From: Bacteroidota bacterium | Lineage (GTDB): Bacteria; Bacteroidota; Bacteroidia; Chitinophagales; Chitinophagaceae | Length of the DNA: 64,000 nt | Direction: 5' to 3' | Assembly: GCA_018267615.1 (NCBI GenBank) | Contig: JAFDYD010000031.1 | Location: 1 to 64,000 of the forward strand | Shown: positions 8,781 to 17,063 of the stretch, piece by piece | Layout of the letters: each line of letters opens with the position of its first letter | Numbering within the stretch: the first letter of the stretch is position 1 | The notes under the pieces: generated by a model | What the model was told of the DNA's origin: nothing | Database searches by the model: none | What the model saw: only the letters and a program-made list of their open reading frames with translations | Made by a program: the position numbers and the translations under genes

Positions 8781-9281
8781 ATGCAATTATTGCAAGGTGT
8801 TCAACAAGTATTTGTTCAATTGAGTGATTCAATCGAACAATTGACCAGCGAACAATACACCAAAAAAATTTCGATACTGTCGAATGCGAGCATCGGCCAG
8901 CATTTGCGGCATACAGTGGAATTATTTATTTGTCTCGAGAAAGGATATGAAACCGGAGTGGTAAATTATGAAAAGCGCGAACGTGATCTCCGGATTGAAA
9001 CGGATAAAGATTTTGCGAATGCATTGTTAAAAAATATTTTCAGAGCGCTGTCAAAGGAAAATAAATCTTTATTATTGGAAACCGGTTACGATGAACACAG
9101 TGAAGAAACAATCCTAATCCCCAGCAATTACTATCGCGAGATCGTTTATAACCTGGAGCACACGGTTCATCATATGGCCCTGATCCGTATCGGAATCAAT
9201 GCAACTGCCTCAATTGAGTTACCGGAAAATTTTGGTGTCGCTGGATCAACAGTCAAGTATAGAAAAACAATTACTAAATAA
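8781..9281 (+). CDS. DinB-family protein
   Basis: Protein of 166 residues consisting of a DinB-like four-helix bundle. Candidate metal ligands are the His residues in IGQHLRHTVE (about 38-41) and in NLEHTVHHMALIR (about 136-141). Members of this superfamily are divalent-metal-binding and include thiol-dependent transferases; physiological substrates in Bacteroidota are mostly unknown. The stop is only 5 bases before the LysE gene start, so they are probably co-transcribed. No signal peptide. Confidence 0.83.
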   Translation: MQLLQGVQQVFVQLSDSIEQLTSEQYTKKISILSNASIGQHLRHTVELFICLEKGYETGVVNYEKRERDLRIETDKDFANALLKNIFRALSKENKSLLLETGYDEHSEETILIPSNYYREIVYNLEHTVHHMALIRIGINATASIELPENFGVAGSTVKYRKTITK

Positions 9282-9286
9282 TTTCT

Positions 9287-9940
9287 ATGCGCAGTTTTGG
9301 AAAAATATTTTTCTGGGGAATGTTTATCAGCTTTGCGGGTTCACTCCCACTCGGTTCGATGAATGTAGCATCGATTCAAATTGCTGTGCGCGACGGCAGC
9401 GAATCTGCATTGATCTACTCTTTCGGATCGATGATCGTAGAATTGATTTATGTAAGAATTATTTTGGAGGCAATGGCATGGGTTTATAAGCAGGCGAAAA
9501 TATTTAAATTCCTCAGCTGGGTAACGATTGCCATTCTTTTGTCGATGGCCATCGGAAGTTTTACAGCAGGTGCAAAAATGTCGGGACTCGGCAGCGCATT
9601 ACCTGAATTTTCAAAAAATCATTTTCTATATGGCGCATTGCTGAGTGCGGCTAATCCGCTTCATTTTATTTTTTGGTTTGGATGGAGCACTGTGTTATTG
9701 AACAAGGGAATTCTTATCCAGGAAAAGTCTCACTATAACTTTTATGTTGCGGGTATTGGAATCGGGACCATCGCCGGTTTCGTGGTATATATTTATGGAG
9801 GAAATTACCTCGTGAGCATTATCAAGGACAAACAATATATTCTGAATTGGATTATAGGAACTGTATTGCTTATTACAGCAATCATACAAGCATATAAAAC
9901 ATTAAGTAAATCGGTTTTATTCAAATACAGAAACGTATAA
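9287..9940 (+). CDS. LysE-family transporter
   Basis: Protein of 217 residues with about six hydrophobic segments and the N-terminal region G-S-L-P-L-G-S-M-N-V-A that corresponds to the LysE/RhtB family signature. These are inner-membrane exporters of amino acids or related small molecules. It sits tightly between DinB and DUF1223 genes (gaps of 5 and 2 bases), so the three likely form an operon. Substrate cannot be deduced. Confidence 0.85.
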   Translation: MRSFGKIFFWGMFISFAGSLPLGSMNVASIQIAVRDGSESALIYSFGSMIVELIYVRIILEAMAWVYKQAKIFKFLSWVTIAILLSMAIGSFTAGAKMSGLGSALPEFSKNHFLYGALLSAANPLHFIFWFGWSTVLLNKGILIQEKSHYNFYVAGIGIGTIAGFVVYIYGGNYLVSIIKDKQYILNWIIGTVLLITAIIQAYKTLSKSVLFKYRNV

Positions 9941-9942
9941 CA

Positions 9943-10692
9943 ATGAAAACATTATTTGTGCTCTTCATCAATATCATGTCATGCATAAGTTCCCCAGGGC
10001 CCGGACCTGCGAGTATCTCCCAAAATAAAAATCCGAAAGGATTTGCTGTTGTTGAATTGTTCACATCGGAAGGATGTTCAAGTTGTCCGCCTGCTGATGA
10101 AGCGGTGATTGACATCTCTAATGAATATAAAAAAAATGTTTTTGTCATAGGTTTTCATGTTGATTATTGGAATTACCTGGGATGGAAAGACGTGTTCAGC
10201 AACGCTTCATTTACAGAAAGACAGAAACAATATGCAGGGGTGTTTAACCTGAATAGTATATATACTCCGCAGATTGTTGTCAACGGCGAAAAAGAATTTG
10301 TCGGCTCCGATAAAAATCGGCTGCACGATGCCGTTAGTAGAGAAATAGCTAAGTCAAGTGTTTCATCAATTACAATCGATGCAAAAAGCAGTGGAGACAA
10401 CAAAGCAAATATCAACTATACGATCAAAGCGGATAAGAACGAAGTGTTGAATATTGTGCTGGTACAATCACATACGCAAAGCGATGTAAAAAGAGGCGAA
10501 AACAGCGGAAGGCAATTACATCATATCAATATAGCCCGAGATTTTAAAATCATAAATGCAGGAGATAGTCAGGGAAATATTTCCCTGACCATTCCAAACG
10601 GACTCGCGCCGAAAGATTGCCGGATCATCGCTTATTTACAAAACAAACAGAGTCTTCAGATAAGTGATGCAGCGGAAGTAGAAATCAATTAG
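9943..10692 (+). CDS. DUF1223 thioredoxin-like protein
   Basis: Protein of 249 residues. An N-terminal hydrophobic stretch (1-15) with a Cys at about 14 may be a signal peptide or lipid anchor. From residue 33 the DUF1223 core appears: VELFTSEGCSSCPPAD with Cys45-X2-Cys48, a CxxC redox pair in a thioredoxin-like fold, and IYTPQIVVNG further on, where the Pro corresponds to the cis-proline. The C-terminal half (about 140-245) is beta-rich. DUF1223 proteins are widespread and presumed secreted or periplasmic; the function is not established. The gene starts 2 bases after LysE and is followed immediately by element A2. Confidence 0.87.
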   Translation: MKTLFVLFINIMSCISSPGPGPASISQNKNPKGFAVVELFTSEGCSSCPPADEAVIDISNEYKKNVFVIGFHVDYWNYLGWKDVFSNASFTERQKQYAGVFNLNSIYTPQIVVNGEKEFVGSDKNRLHDAVSREIAKSSVSSITIDAKSSGDNKANINYTIKADKNEVLNIVLVQSHTQSDVKRGENSGRQLHHINIARDFKIINAGDSQGNISLTIPNGLAPKDCRIIAYLQNKQSLQISDAAEVEIN

Positions 10693-10695
10693 GGT

Positions 10696-10859
10696 GATTG
10701 GTTGAATAGGTTTGAACCATGATTAAAGGATTGAAGGATTACCATGAAATTTACTAAAGACAATGTGATCATTGGTCATTGGTCATACTTTAGCAATTAA
10801 TAGAACTTCATGGTAATCCTTCAATCCTTTAATCATGGTTCAAACCCATTCAACCAATC
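10696..10859. repeat. Long inverted repeat, family A (A2)
   Basis: The arms 10696-10751 and 10804-10859 are 56 bases with two mismatches, starting three bases after the stop of the DUF1223 gene. The loop (52 bases) is clearly related to the loop of A1 at 6641-6685. It can form a very stable hairpin but has no U-run after it. It ends about 50 bases upstream of the next gene. Open frames across the arms are artefacts of the repeat. Confidence 0.88.
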
Positions 10860-10894
10860 AACACCCTCCCGCAACCTAGCTTATCGAACTTACA

Positions 10895-10902
10895 TATCTT
10901 TG
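10895..10902 (+). promoter_or_regulatory. Possible -7 promoter box (TANNTTTG) very near a start codon
   Basis: TATCTTTG matches the Bacteroidota -7 consensus TANNTTTG and ends 6 bases before the chosen ATG (10909). If real, transcription would start at or within a few bases of the ATG, giving a leaderless or nearly leaderless mRNA. No convincing -33 TTTG is visible at the right spacing, so the support is weak. Confidence 0.3.
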
Positions 10903-10908
10903 CCATGC

Positions 10909-11490
10909 ATGGTTGCAAACATTCGACCACATATCGAAAAACATATTCGGTTAACCGACGAAGAATTCGATTATTTTATTTCACTGACAAAACACCGGAA
11001 AATAAGAAAGCGACAATATATTCTTCAGGCCGGTGATGTTTGCTTGTACGAATCATATGTTATCGGAGGATGCCTGCGCACATATTATGTCGATGATAAA
11101 GGCCTGGAACATATTCTTCAGTTCGCCATTGAGGACTGGTGGGTCGGAGATATACTCAGTTTTTTGAGTAACACCCCCGCAAAATATAATATCGATGCGT
11201 TGGAAGATACCGAGCTCCTGCAGATCGACAATTCTTCTATAGAAAAATTATATAAAAAAGTTCCACAATTCGAAAGATTCTTTCGTATCAAAATACAAAA
11301 CGCTTTTATTCAATTACAGCAACGAATAATCGCATCGATGAGTGAAACCGCAGAACAACGTTATATCCACTTCGTCGAAAAATATCCGCAGCTGGAACAA
11401 AGATTGCCGCAACACCAGGTGGCATCATATCTTGGTATCACGCCAGAATTCCTGAGCCGCATTCGAAAAAATATCGCTACGGGGAAATAA
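10909..11490 (+). CDS. Crp/Fnr-family transcriptional regulator (short form)
   Basis: Protein of 193 residues from ATG 10909. The frame stays open into element A2, but the upstream residues are translated repeat; the conserved protein begins at MVANIRPHIEKHI. It has a cyclic-nucleotide-binding fold (about 15-115) and a C-terminal HTH ending in VASYLGITPEFLSRIRK, the typical layout of the Bacteroidota Crp/Fnr regulators that resemble CadC- or Fnr-like sensors of about 190 residues. It has no Cys cluster. It is flanked by elements A2 and D1, so it is probably monocistronic. Ligand unknown. Confidence 0.88.
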   Translation: MVANIRPHIEKHIRLTDEEFDYFISLTKHRKIRKRQYILQAGDVCLYESYVIGGCLRTYYVDDKGLEHILQFAIEDWWVGDILSFLSNTPAKYNIDALEDTELLQIDNSSIEKLYKKVPQFERFFRIKIQNAFIQLQQRIIASMSETAEQRYIHFVEKYPQLEQRLPQHQVASYLGITPEFLSRIRKNIATGK

Positions 11491-11497
11491 AGCAGTG

Positions 11498-11704
11498 GTA
11501 CAATATTATATAGGAGTAACGTCATTTCGAATCCGCCATCAGAGATTTGTATCGTCAAGATGATAAGGCGGATGAGAAATCCCCGGCTAACTAATTGGAA
11601 AATTCCTTTAATAGCTGGGGATTTCTCATTCGCCGTAACATTAAAAATAGTGGTAATCGCTGATGGCGGATTCGAAATGACGTTACTCCTATATCAAATT
11701 GTAC
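11498..11704. repeat. Cruciform-like element, family D (D1)
   Basis: Outer arms of about 46 bases (11498-11543 and 11659-11704) begin and end with GTAC and contain TTCGAATCCGCCATC and its complement. An inner hairpin pairs the GATGAGAAATCCCC segment (about 11571-11584) with GGGGATTTCTCATT (about 11617-11630). Related copies lie at 25750-25903, 49648-49796 and, truncated, 19823-19893. The rest of the 354-base spacer before 11845 shows a TAATTTTG box at 11814-11821 (possible -7 element) and no gene. The two nested hairpins and repeated copies suggest a mobile, non-autonomous palindromic element. Confidence 0.82.
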
Positions 11705-11844
11705 TAATACAGAAAATAATCTTCTTTGTTATCAGCTACCAGGCACAAAAATCTTAAACCAGGTCAATGTTTTTTATTGACCTATATCATTGTACAGGGC
11801 CTGCATGCCAATGTAATTTTGTGCTACAAAAATTAAAAAATATT

Positions 11845-12198
11845 ATGGAACCGATTCAAACAAAACTGAGCAATCTCAATGAACTTATATTAACCGGAAA
11901 ATTGCTCGATGCTTTTGAAATGTATTATGACGACAACGTGGTGATGCAGGAAAATGAAATGTCACCAACCGTAGGAAAAGATGCAAATCGTAAAAGGGAA
12001 AACGAATTCCTGAACAATATCACAGAATTTCGGAATGCCGAAGTATTACATACTACTGTAAGCGGCGACAAATCTTTTGTTGTCTGGAAATTCGATTACA
12101 CACACAAAGACTGGGGTGTTCGTGATTATACGCAGGTGAGTGTTCAACATTGGAATGATGGAAAGATTGTGAAGGAACAATTCATTTATGGTAATTAG
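11845..12198 (+). CDS. SnoaL/NTF2-like protein
   Basis: Protein of 117 residues from ATG 11845; the frame extends 26 codons upstream without support. It has the cone-like NTF2/SnoaL pattern: N-terminal helices (LNELILTGKLLDAFEMYYDD), then beta strands with MQENEMSPTVGKD and C-terminal WNDGKIVKEQFIYGN. This superfamily covers polyketide cyclases, ketosteroid isomerase-like enzymes and non-enzymatic binding proteins; the function cannot be assigned. It is followed 28 bases on by DoxX and may be co-transcribed. Confidence 0.8.
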   Translation: MEPIQTKLSNLNELILTGKLLDAFEMYYDDNVVMQENEMSPTVGKDANRKRENEFLNNITEFRNAEVLHTTVSGDKSFVVWKFDYTHKDWGVRDYTQVSVQHWNDGKIVKEQFIYGN

Positions 12199-12226
12199 TA
12201 AATTATGATCTCAGAAAAAAAATTGT

Positions 12227-12682
12227 ATGATAAAAAAAATAATAACTACAAATAGCAACGACGCAACGCTGCTGCTGGTGCGCATATTATTGGGCAGCGT
12301 AATGCTGGCTCATGGATTACAAAAAACTTTTGGATGGTTTGGCGGCTTTGGATGGAACAACACCATAAATTATTTCACGGGCACAGTAGGTTTGCCAGCG
12401 ATACTTGCAATCATTATTATCCTGATAGAATCCGTTGGAGCAATTTTATTGATCGCGGGAATTGGCGCCAGGGTCAATGCATTCTTAATGATCATCGTTA
12501 TACTCGGAGCTTTTTTTGTGGATCATTTGGCAAACGGATTTTATATGAACTGGTTTGGCAATCACAAAGGAGAAGGATTTGAATTTGATATTCTTTTCTG
12601 GGCAATTGGAATACTGATAGTTGTTAAAGGAGCAGGGAGCTGGTCGGTGGATGGCTGGCTGGATAAGAAAATGAGCATCTGA
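12227..12682 (+). CDS. DoxX-family membrane protein
   Basis: Protein of 151 residues with four hydrophobic segments. The pattern LLLVRILLGSVMLAHGLQKTFGWFGG near the N-terminus followed by GLPAILAIIIILIESVGAI is the DoxX signature (quinone-related or redox membrane protein family). Inner membrane. Members are linked to thiosulfate:quinone oxidoreductase or to oxidative-stress complexes, but most are uncharacterised. The TGA stop at 12680-12682 directly abuts the arm of hairpin C1. Confidence 0.87.
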   Translation: MIKKIITTNSNDATLLLVRILLGSVMLAHGLQKTFGWFGGFGWNNTINYFTGTVGLPAILAIIIILIESVGAILLIAGIGARVNAFLMIIVILGAFFVDHLANGFYMNWFGNHKGEGFEFDILFWAIGILIVVKGAGSWSVDGWLDKKMSI

Positions 12683-12800
12683 CCAATAAGAAAGTATTTG
12701 GAAAAAAATTCGCGCACAGCACGCAGAGAAAAGTCTCCTCTGCGCACTCTTTTTCTCTGCGTGCTGTGCGCGAATTTTTTTCCAAATACTTTCTTATTGG
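12683..12800. terminator. Giant hairpin between convergent genes, family C (C1)
   Basis: The arms 12683-12732 and 12751-12800 are 50 bases and essentially perfect, with an 18-base loop. The left arm starts right after the DoxX stop; the right arm contains the stop codon and last codons of the convergent sigma-54 regulator (12794-12796). It includes A-rich and T-rich segments within the stem so that either orientation offers a stem followed by U residues. The arms carry repeats of CACGCAGAG. A second family C copy lies at 20962-21056. Bidirectional termination is an inference. Confidence 0.82.
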
Positions 12801-15049
12801 TTTTTCTCGCGCTTTATCCCCAACTTTTTCATTCTTGCTTCAAGCGTTGTTGCATTCAACCCTAATATTTTTGCTGCGCCTTTTTCACCACTCACTTTCC
12901 AACCGGTTTTTTTCAACACTTCTATGATATGATCCCGCTCTACGTCACCCAATTTTTGCGCAGAAGCGCCGCTTCCAGATTTTTTTTCCTTAGGGAGCCA
13001 TTCGCCATATTCTAATGTCTCATTACGGCTAAGTATAAGCGCTCTTTCGATAATATTTTCCAGTTCGCGGATATTTCCAGGCCAATCGTATGCCATCAGC
13101 GCATCCATCACTTTTTGAGGAATATTCGTGATCTTCTTCCCGACTTTCGCTTCGTGCTTCTGGCAAAAATGTTTTACAAGTAATGGAATATCTTCTTTTC
13201 TTTCCCGCAGCGGTGGACAAACAACGGGAAATACATTCAGCCGGTAAAATAAATCTTCCCTGAATTCTTTTTTCTCAATGGCGTGTTCCAGGTTGCGATT
13301 GGTTGCTGCAATTACTCGCACATTCACGCGCATTGTTTTCGGATTTCCCAATCTTTCAAATTCACCTTCCTGCAATACACGTAATAATTTCGCCTGCAAT
13401 TCTATTGGCAGTTCTCCAATTTCATCGAGGAAAATAGTTCCGCCATCCGCAAGTTCGAAACGTCCGATCTTTCTTTCCATCGCCCCGGTAAACGCGCCTT
13501 TCTCATGTCCGAATAATTCACTCTCGATCAGGTTTGCAGGCAAGGTCGCGCAATTCACTTTCACAAGCGGTCGTTTACTTCGCGAACTGATATTATGCAA
13601 TGCGCGGGCGATGAGTTCCTTTCCCGTGCCAGATTCTCCCAATATCAACACAGTTGATTCAGTAGATGCAACCTGTTCGATCTGCTGTAATATCTTATGA
13701 AATTTTTTACTCTTGCTAACGATCTCCTGGAAATTATGATTGAGTTTTAATTCATCCTGCAGGTATTGATTTTGCGCCTGCAATAATGCCTGCTCCTTCT
13801 CCATTAAAACTTTATCCGTGATATCGATAAACATCGTGCGGGTATACGTACCGCTACGATCCGGGTTCGACCACCACTGAATCCAAATCGGGTTACCATT
13901 GTCTCGTCGGCGAAGTTCGAGAACGACACCACTCGTATCAGTCCCGCGCCCAACCGATTCAAATGCCTCCTTCATGCGACGCTGCGCATCGGGAGTATCC
14001 GGAGCCATCGTTTTGCCATAAGTAGTTGGCACCTGATCCGGCCTTACGCCAAGTATTCTCAACGCCGCGCGATTTGCTTTGATAAATTTTGAATCGAGTC
14101 CTTCATGCACATACGCAATAGGCGCTTCTTCAAACAGATCACGAAATCTTTCTTCACTATCACTCAGCAGTCTTTGTAATTCCTGGTTCGCAATTCTCAA
14201 CTTATCTTCCACCTTCATTCTTTCCATTTCAGCGCCGGCTCTCGCTGCAAATATTTTCAATACCGAAGCCTGGTTATTTTCCGATGTCACCGGATTCGGA
14301 TCAACAGCAATAATATGACCAATCACTTCTCCATTCACCGGACTGAATACCGGCACGCCAACATAAGACTGGATTCCTTTTTCTTTTGGGAAAACATCTT
14401 CGACTCCTTTGGACATAAAAAAATCTTTCCCCTGCATGATAATTTCACATGGCGTGCCTTCCGTATCGTACTCTACATTTTCAACGACCAATTGTCCATC
14501 GAGATAACAAAGCGTTCTTAATCTAGTCTTTTCTGCATTTACACATTCGGTGATCAGCGCATATCGCATCGCCAATGTCATATTGATATTTCTCGCAAGC
14601 TGAATAAAAAAATCTTTCCCGGTAACACTGGATGTTGCCTCCGACACATTGCGTAAAATTTCCTCTTCCAATTTTTTCTTTCGGATATCACGCACGATAC
14701 TGCAGGAATATTCCATTCCTTCAAACTCAATAAAATTACCAGTTATCTCCACATCATATAAATGCCCGGATTTGTGTCGATGCTGTGCGTTGAAAGTTAC
14801 CTTCTTATCTTTTTTCAATCGCTGCCAGAATGCGGGCCATTCCATCACCGTTGAAGAAGGGTTGATATCGGTTACTTTTTTCTGCAGAAGCTCTTCTCTT
14901 GAATAACCCGTCATCACACAAGCCATATCATTGACCTGGAAAATATTTTGTTTTGAGTCAATCCAAAATACCGCTTCATGCAGGTTCTCGATGGTGAAAT
15001 GAGAAAGTTGTAATTCCTTTTGAAAGTCTTTGGAAACGGTGTTTGGCAT
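12794..15049 (-). CDS. Sigma-54-dependent transcriptional activator with PAS and GAF sensors
   Basis: Protein of 751 residues from ATG 15049 (seven further codons upstream are open). Domains in order: PAS (about 20-125), GAF (about 140-285), second PAS (about 305-425), sigma-54 AAA+ ATPase (about 445-675) and a Fis-type HTH (about 705-748). Walker A GESGTGK starts at residue 471 and the sigma-54 contact loop GAFTGA at 518, both intact, so it should open sigma-54 promoters. No receiver domain, hence not a classic two-component regulator; it probably senses small molecules or redox state directly. Target genes are not evident in this window. It is convergent with DoxX, and its stop lies within hairpin C1. 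Confidence 0.93.
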   Translation of the reverse strand: MPNTVSKDFQKELQLSHFTIENLHEAVFWIDSKQNIFQVNDMACVMTGYSREELLQKKVTDINPSSTVMEWPAFWQRLKKDKKVTFNAQHRHKSGHLYDVEITGNFIEFEGMEYSCSIVRDIRKKKLEEEILRNVSEATSSVTGKDFFIQLARNINMTLAMRYALITECVNAEKTRLRTLCYLDGQLVVENVEYDTEGTPCEIIMQGKDFFMSKGVEDVFPKEKGIQSYVGVPVFSPVNGEVIGHIIAVDPNPVTSENNQASVLKIFAARAGAEMERMKVEDKLRIANQELQRLLSDSEERFRDLFEEAPIAYVHEGLDSKFIKANRAALRILGVRPDQVPTTYGKTMAPDTPDAQRRMKEAFESVGRGTDTSGVVLELRRRDNGNPIWIQWWSNPDRSGTYTRTMFIDITDKVLMEKEQALLQAQNQYLQDELKLNHNFQEIVSKSKKFHKILQQIEQVASTESTVLILGESGTGKELIARALHNISSRSKRPLVKVNCATLPANLIESELFGHEKGAFTGAMERKIGRFELADGGTIFLDEIGELPIELQAKLLRVLQEGEFERLGNPKTMRVNVRVIAATNRNLEHAIEKKEFREDLFYRLNVFPVVCPPLRERKEDIPLLVKHFCQKHEAKVGKKITNIPQKVMDALMAYDWPGNIRELENIIERALILSRNETLEYGEWLPKEKKSGSGASAQKLGDVERDHIIEVLKKTGWKVSGEKGAAKILGLNATTLEARMKKLGIKREKNQ

Positions 15050-15131
15050 AAGAAAATTTGAGGCACACAAATATAGTAAAATGGGTTGGCAGGGGTGTAA
15101 AGCGGGCGACAGAAGGAGCAGTTGAGGATAA

Positions 15132-15289
15132 TCCCGTCAGCGGTCGAAGACCCTGACGGCGGTGTGAAAAAAGGACTATTTCAAACTGATATGTTGTGAA
15201 GTTTAAATAAATAAAAATCTATTACCTGTGGTTTGGTCGAATCAACTTTTCGGCGCACCGCCGTCAGGGTCTTCGACCGCTGACGGGGT
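15132..15289. repeat. Inverted repeat, family E (E3)
   Basis: The arms 15132-15165 and 15256-15289 are 34 bases, two-part units of CCCGTCAGCGGTCG and CCCTGACGGCGG type, with a 90-base AT-rich loop. It is related to E1 (2888-3040). It occupies a divergent spacer (15050-15377) between the sigma-54 regulator and the GH5-like gene, so it lies in front of two genes. No other gene is seen in the spacer. Confidence 0.8.
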
Positions 15290-15377
15290 GGCAATCAACT
15301 CAATCAACTATTCAACCAATCAACTTACCCACTCAACTCCCAACTTCTTCCTATATTTAAAACTCAAAACTTCCTTT

Positions 15378-16454
15378 ATGAAACTGACTTCTCTCATCAT
15401 TGTATTTGTATTGATAGCCATCGGTAGTTTGTTATATGTGAAAGTGCAGGCGCAATCGGAACGTGGCGTATGGACAAAAGAAAAAGCGGCCGACTGGTAC
15501 AAGCATTGGGGCTGGCTCAGAGGTTGCGATTTTATTCCAAGCACTGCCATCAATCAACTTGAAATGTGGCAGGCAGATAGTTTTGATCCGGCAATAATCG
15601 ATCGCGATCTCGGTTATGCGCAATCGATAGGTATGAATTGTATGCGCGTTTTTTTACATCATGCAGTATGGGAAGCAGATCCACAAGGTTTCAAAGACCG
15701 GATAAACAAATATCTGACAATTGCGAATAAACATCATATCGTTACCATGTTTGTTTTCTTCGATGATTGCTGGAATGAATCTTACAAACTCGGTAAACAA
15801 CCAGCGCCCAAACCAGGTATTCATAATTCGGGTTGGCTGAGAGATCCGGGAAAATTATTATATGATGATCCTTCGATTGTAACTGTACTTGAAAAATATG
15901 TGAAAGACATTCTCACCACTTTCAAACATGACAAAAGGATTTTGTTATGGGATCTTTATAATGAACCAGGAAATTCAAATTACGGAAATAAAAGTCTCGC
16001 ACTATTGGAGAAAGAATTTCATTGGGGCAGACAAATAAATCCGGATCAGCCATTGTCGGCCGGAGTGTGGGATCAAAAATTAACCGACTTAAATGCTTTT
16101 CAATTATCACATTCAGATGTTATCACCTATCACAATTATGAGGATGAAATAAAACACCAGGAATGTATCGATACGTTGAAGAAATACGATCGTCCCTTAA
16201 TATGCACAGAGTATATGGCGAGATTGCGTAATAGCAAATTTCAAAACGTGATGCCGATTTTAAAGGCGCAGAATATCGGAGCAATCAATTGGGGACTGGT
16301 TGCGGGAAAAACAAATACCATGTATGCGTGGGATACACCGATGCCCGATGGATCAGAACCAAAAATATGGTTTCATGATATTTTCAGACCAGATGGAACG
16401 CCCTATGATGAAAAAGAAGTTGCATTTATAAAATCACTGACAATAAAACATTAG
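15378..16454 (+). CDS. Secreted GH5-like glycoside hydrolase
   Basis: Protein of 358 residues from ATG 15378 (50 open codons upstream are translated repeat). A signal peptide ends near VKVQAQ. The (beta/alpha)8 clan A layout is clear: the motif WDLYNEPGN gives acid/base Glu196, and PLICTEYMAR gives nucleophile Glu278. The size and motifs fit the GH5/cellulase group that includes enzymes annotated as 1,4-beta-xylanase; the precise glycan is unknown. It is monocistronic: divergent from the regulator, with hairpin B1 after the stop. Confidence 0.85.
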   Translation: MKLTSLIIVFVLIAIGSLLYVKVQAQSERGVWTKEKAADWYKHWGWLRGCDFIPSTAINQLEMWQADSFDPAIIDRDLGYAQSIGMNCMRVFLHHAVWEADPQGFKDRINKYLTIANKHHIVTMFVFFDDCWNESYKLGKQPAPKPGIHNSGWLRDPGKLLYDDPSIVTVLEKYVKDILTTFKHDKRILLWDLYNEPGNSNYGNKSLALLEKEFHWGRQINPDQPLSAGVWDQKLTDLNAFQLSHSDVITYHNYEDEIKHQECIDTLKKYDRPLICTEYMARLRNSKFQNVMPILKAQNIGAINWGLVAGKTNTMYAWDTPMPDGSEPKIWFHDIFRPDGTPYDEKEVAFIKSLTIKH

Positions 16455-16472
16455 GCTTTCTCCTTCTCTTCT

Positions 16473-16528
16473 TTGCGGCTTTGCGCCTTGGCGAGAAAAT
16501 TTTTTCACGCCAAGGCGCAAAGCCGCAA
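16473..16528. repeat. Short hairpin, family B (B1)
   Basis: The arms 16473-16493 and 16508-16528 (21 bases, perfect) extend inward with one mismatch to nearly the centre, where A and T runs form the loop. The arm is built of TTTGCG/CTTGGCG words. It follows the GH5-like gene by 18 bases, which is a good position for a terminator between co-directional genes. Confidence 0.8.
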
Positions 16529-16605
16529 GTTCCGCATGTCCTTTTTATAAATTTCATTCGTCATTATAATATATGCACTTATAAAAAAACTTAAAATTCA
16601 GTAAA

Positions 16606-16947
16606 ATGGAAAAATTTCTTTATTTATTCAGGGGCGGAATGGATCATTCCAAATCTAACCAGGAGCTGCAGGAGCAAACGCAAAAATGGATCACATGGGT
16701 TAATGAACTTCGTAAAAGCGGAATTTATCTCGGTGGCGATCCGCTGCAACCTACCGGCGTACAACTCGAAGGAAAAAAGAAAACAATTACAGACGGTCCT
16801 TTTGTCGAGACCAAAGAAATGGTGGGCGGATATGTGATGATCCTCGCAAAAGATATCAACGAAGCAGTAGAGATTTCTAAAGGCTGCCCTATTTTTGAAT
16901 ATGATGGACATCTGGAAGTAAGGCCCGTGCAAAAAATGGATATATAA
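16606..16947 (+). CDS. YCII/DGPF-domain protein
   Basis: Protein of 113 residues of the YCII-related (DGPF) family; the eponymous motif D63-G-P-F66 lies in ITDGPFVETKE. A dimeric ferredoxin-like fold is expected. In Actinobacteria and Proteobacteria DGPF proteins are consistently encoded next to ECF42 sigma factors and are known members of their regulon, although their biochemical role is unclear. Here the ECF42-type gene starts 116 bases downstream on the same strand, with repeat L2 between. Confidence 0.92.
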   Translation: MEKFLYLFRGGMDHSKSNQELQEQTQKWITWVNELRKSGIYLGGDPLQPTGVQLEGKKKTITDGPFVETKEMVGGYVMILAKDINEAVEISKGCPIFEYDGHLEVRPVQKMDI

Positions 16948-16970
16948 AACTTTTATTCTCGCAATGATAA

Positions 16971-17037
16971 TTTCTATGTGCTCCTATGTGCCTACTGTGC
17001 CTATGTGGTGAAAAAAAACTACCACGTAGGCAGACAT
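16971..17037. repeat. Dispersed repeat, family L, copy 2, with partial hairpin
   Basis: Positions 16971-17018 match 127-174 with one difference. The segment GCCTATGTGGT (about 16998-17008) pairs with ACCACGTAGGC (about 17021-17031) around the run of A. It lies between the YCII gene and the sigma factor; an influence on sigma-factor expression is possible but not shown. Confidence 0.65.
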
Positions 17038-17063
17038 ATAATTATTTTCCAAGTTGAAAGCGC

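Noticed and set aside
10810..10908. N-terminal extension of the second Crp-like regulator by 33 residues
   Set aside because: The extension is translated from the right arm of element A2; the domain begins after ATG 10909.
15228..15377. N-terminal extension of the GH5-like protein by 50 residues
   Set aside because: The extension is translated from repeat E3 and its spacer; the signal peptide begins at ATG 15378.
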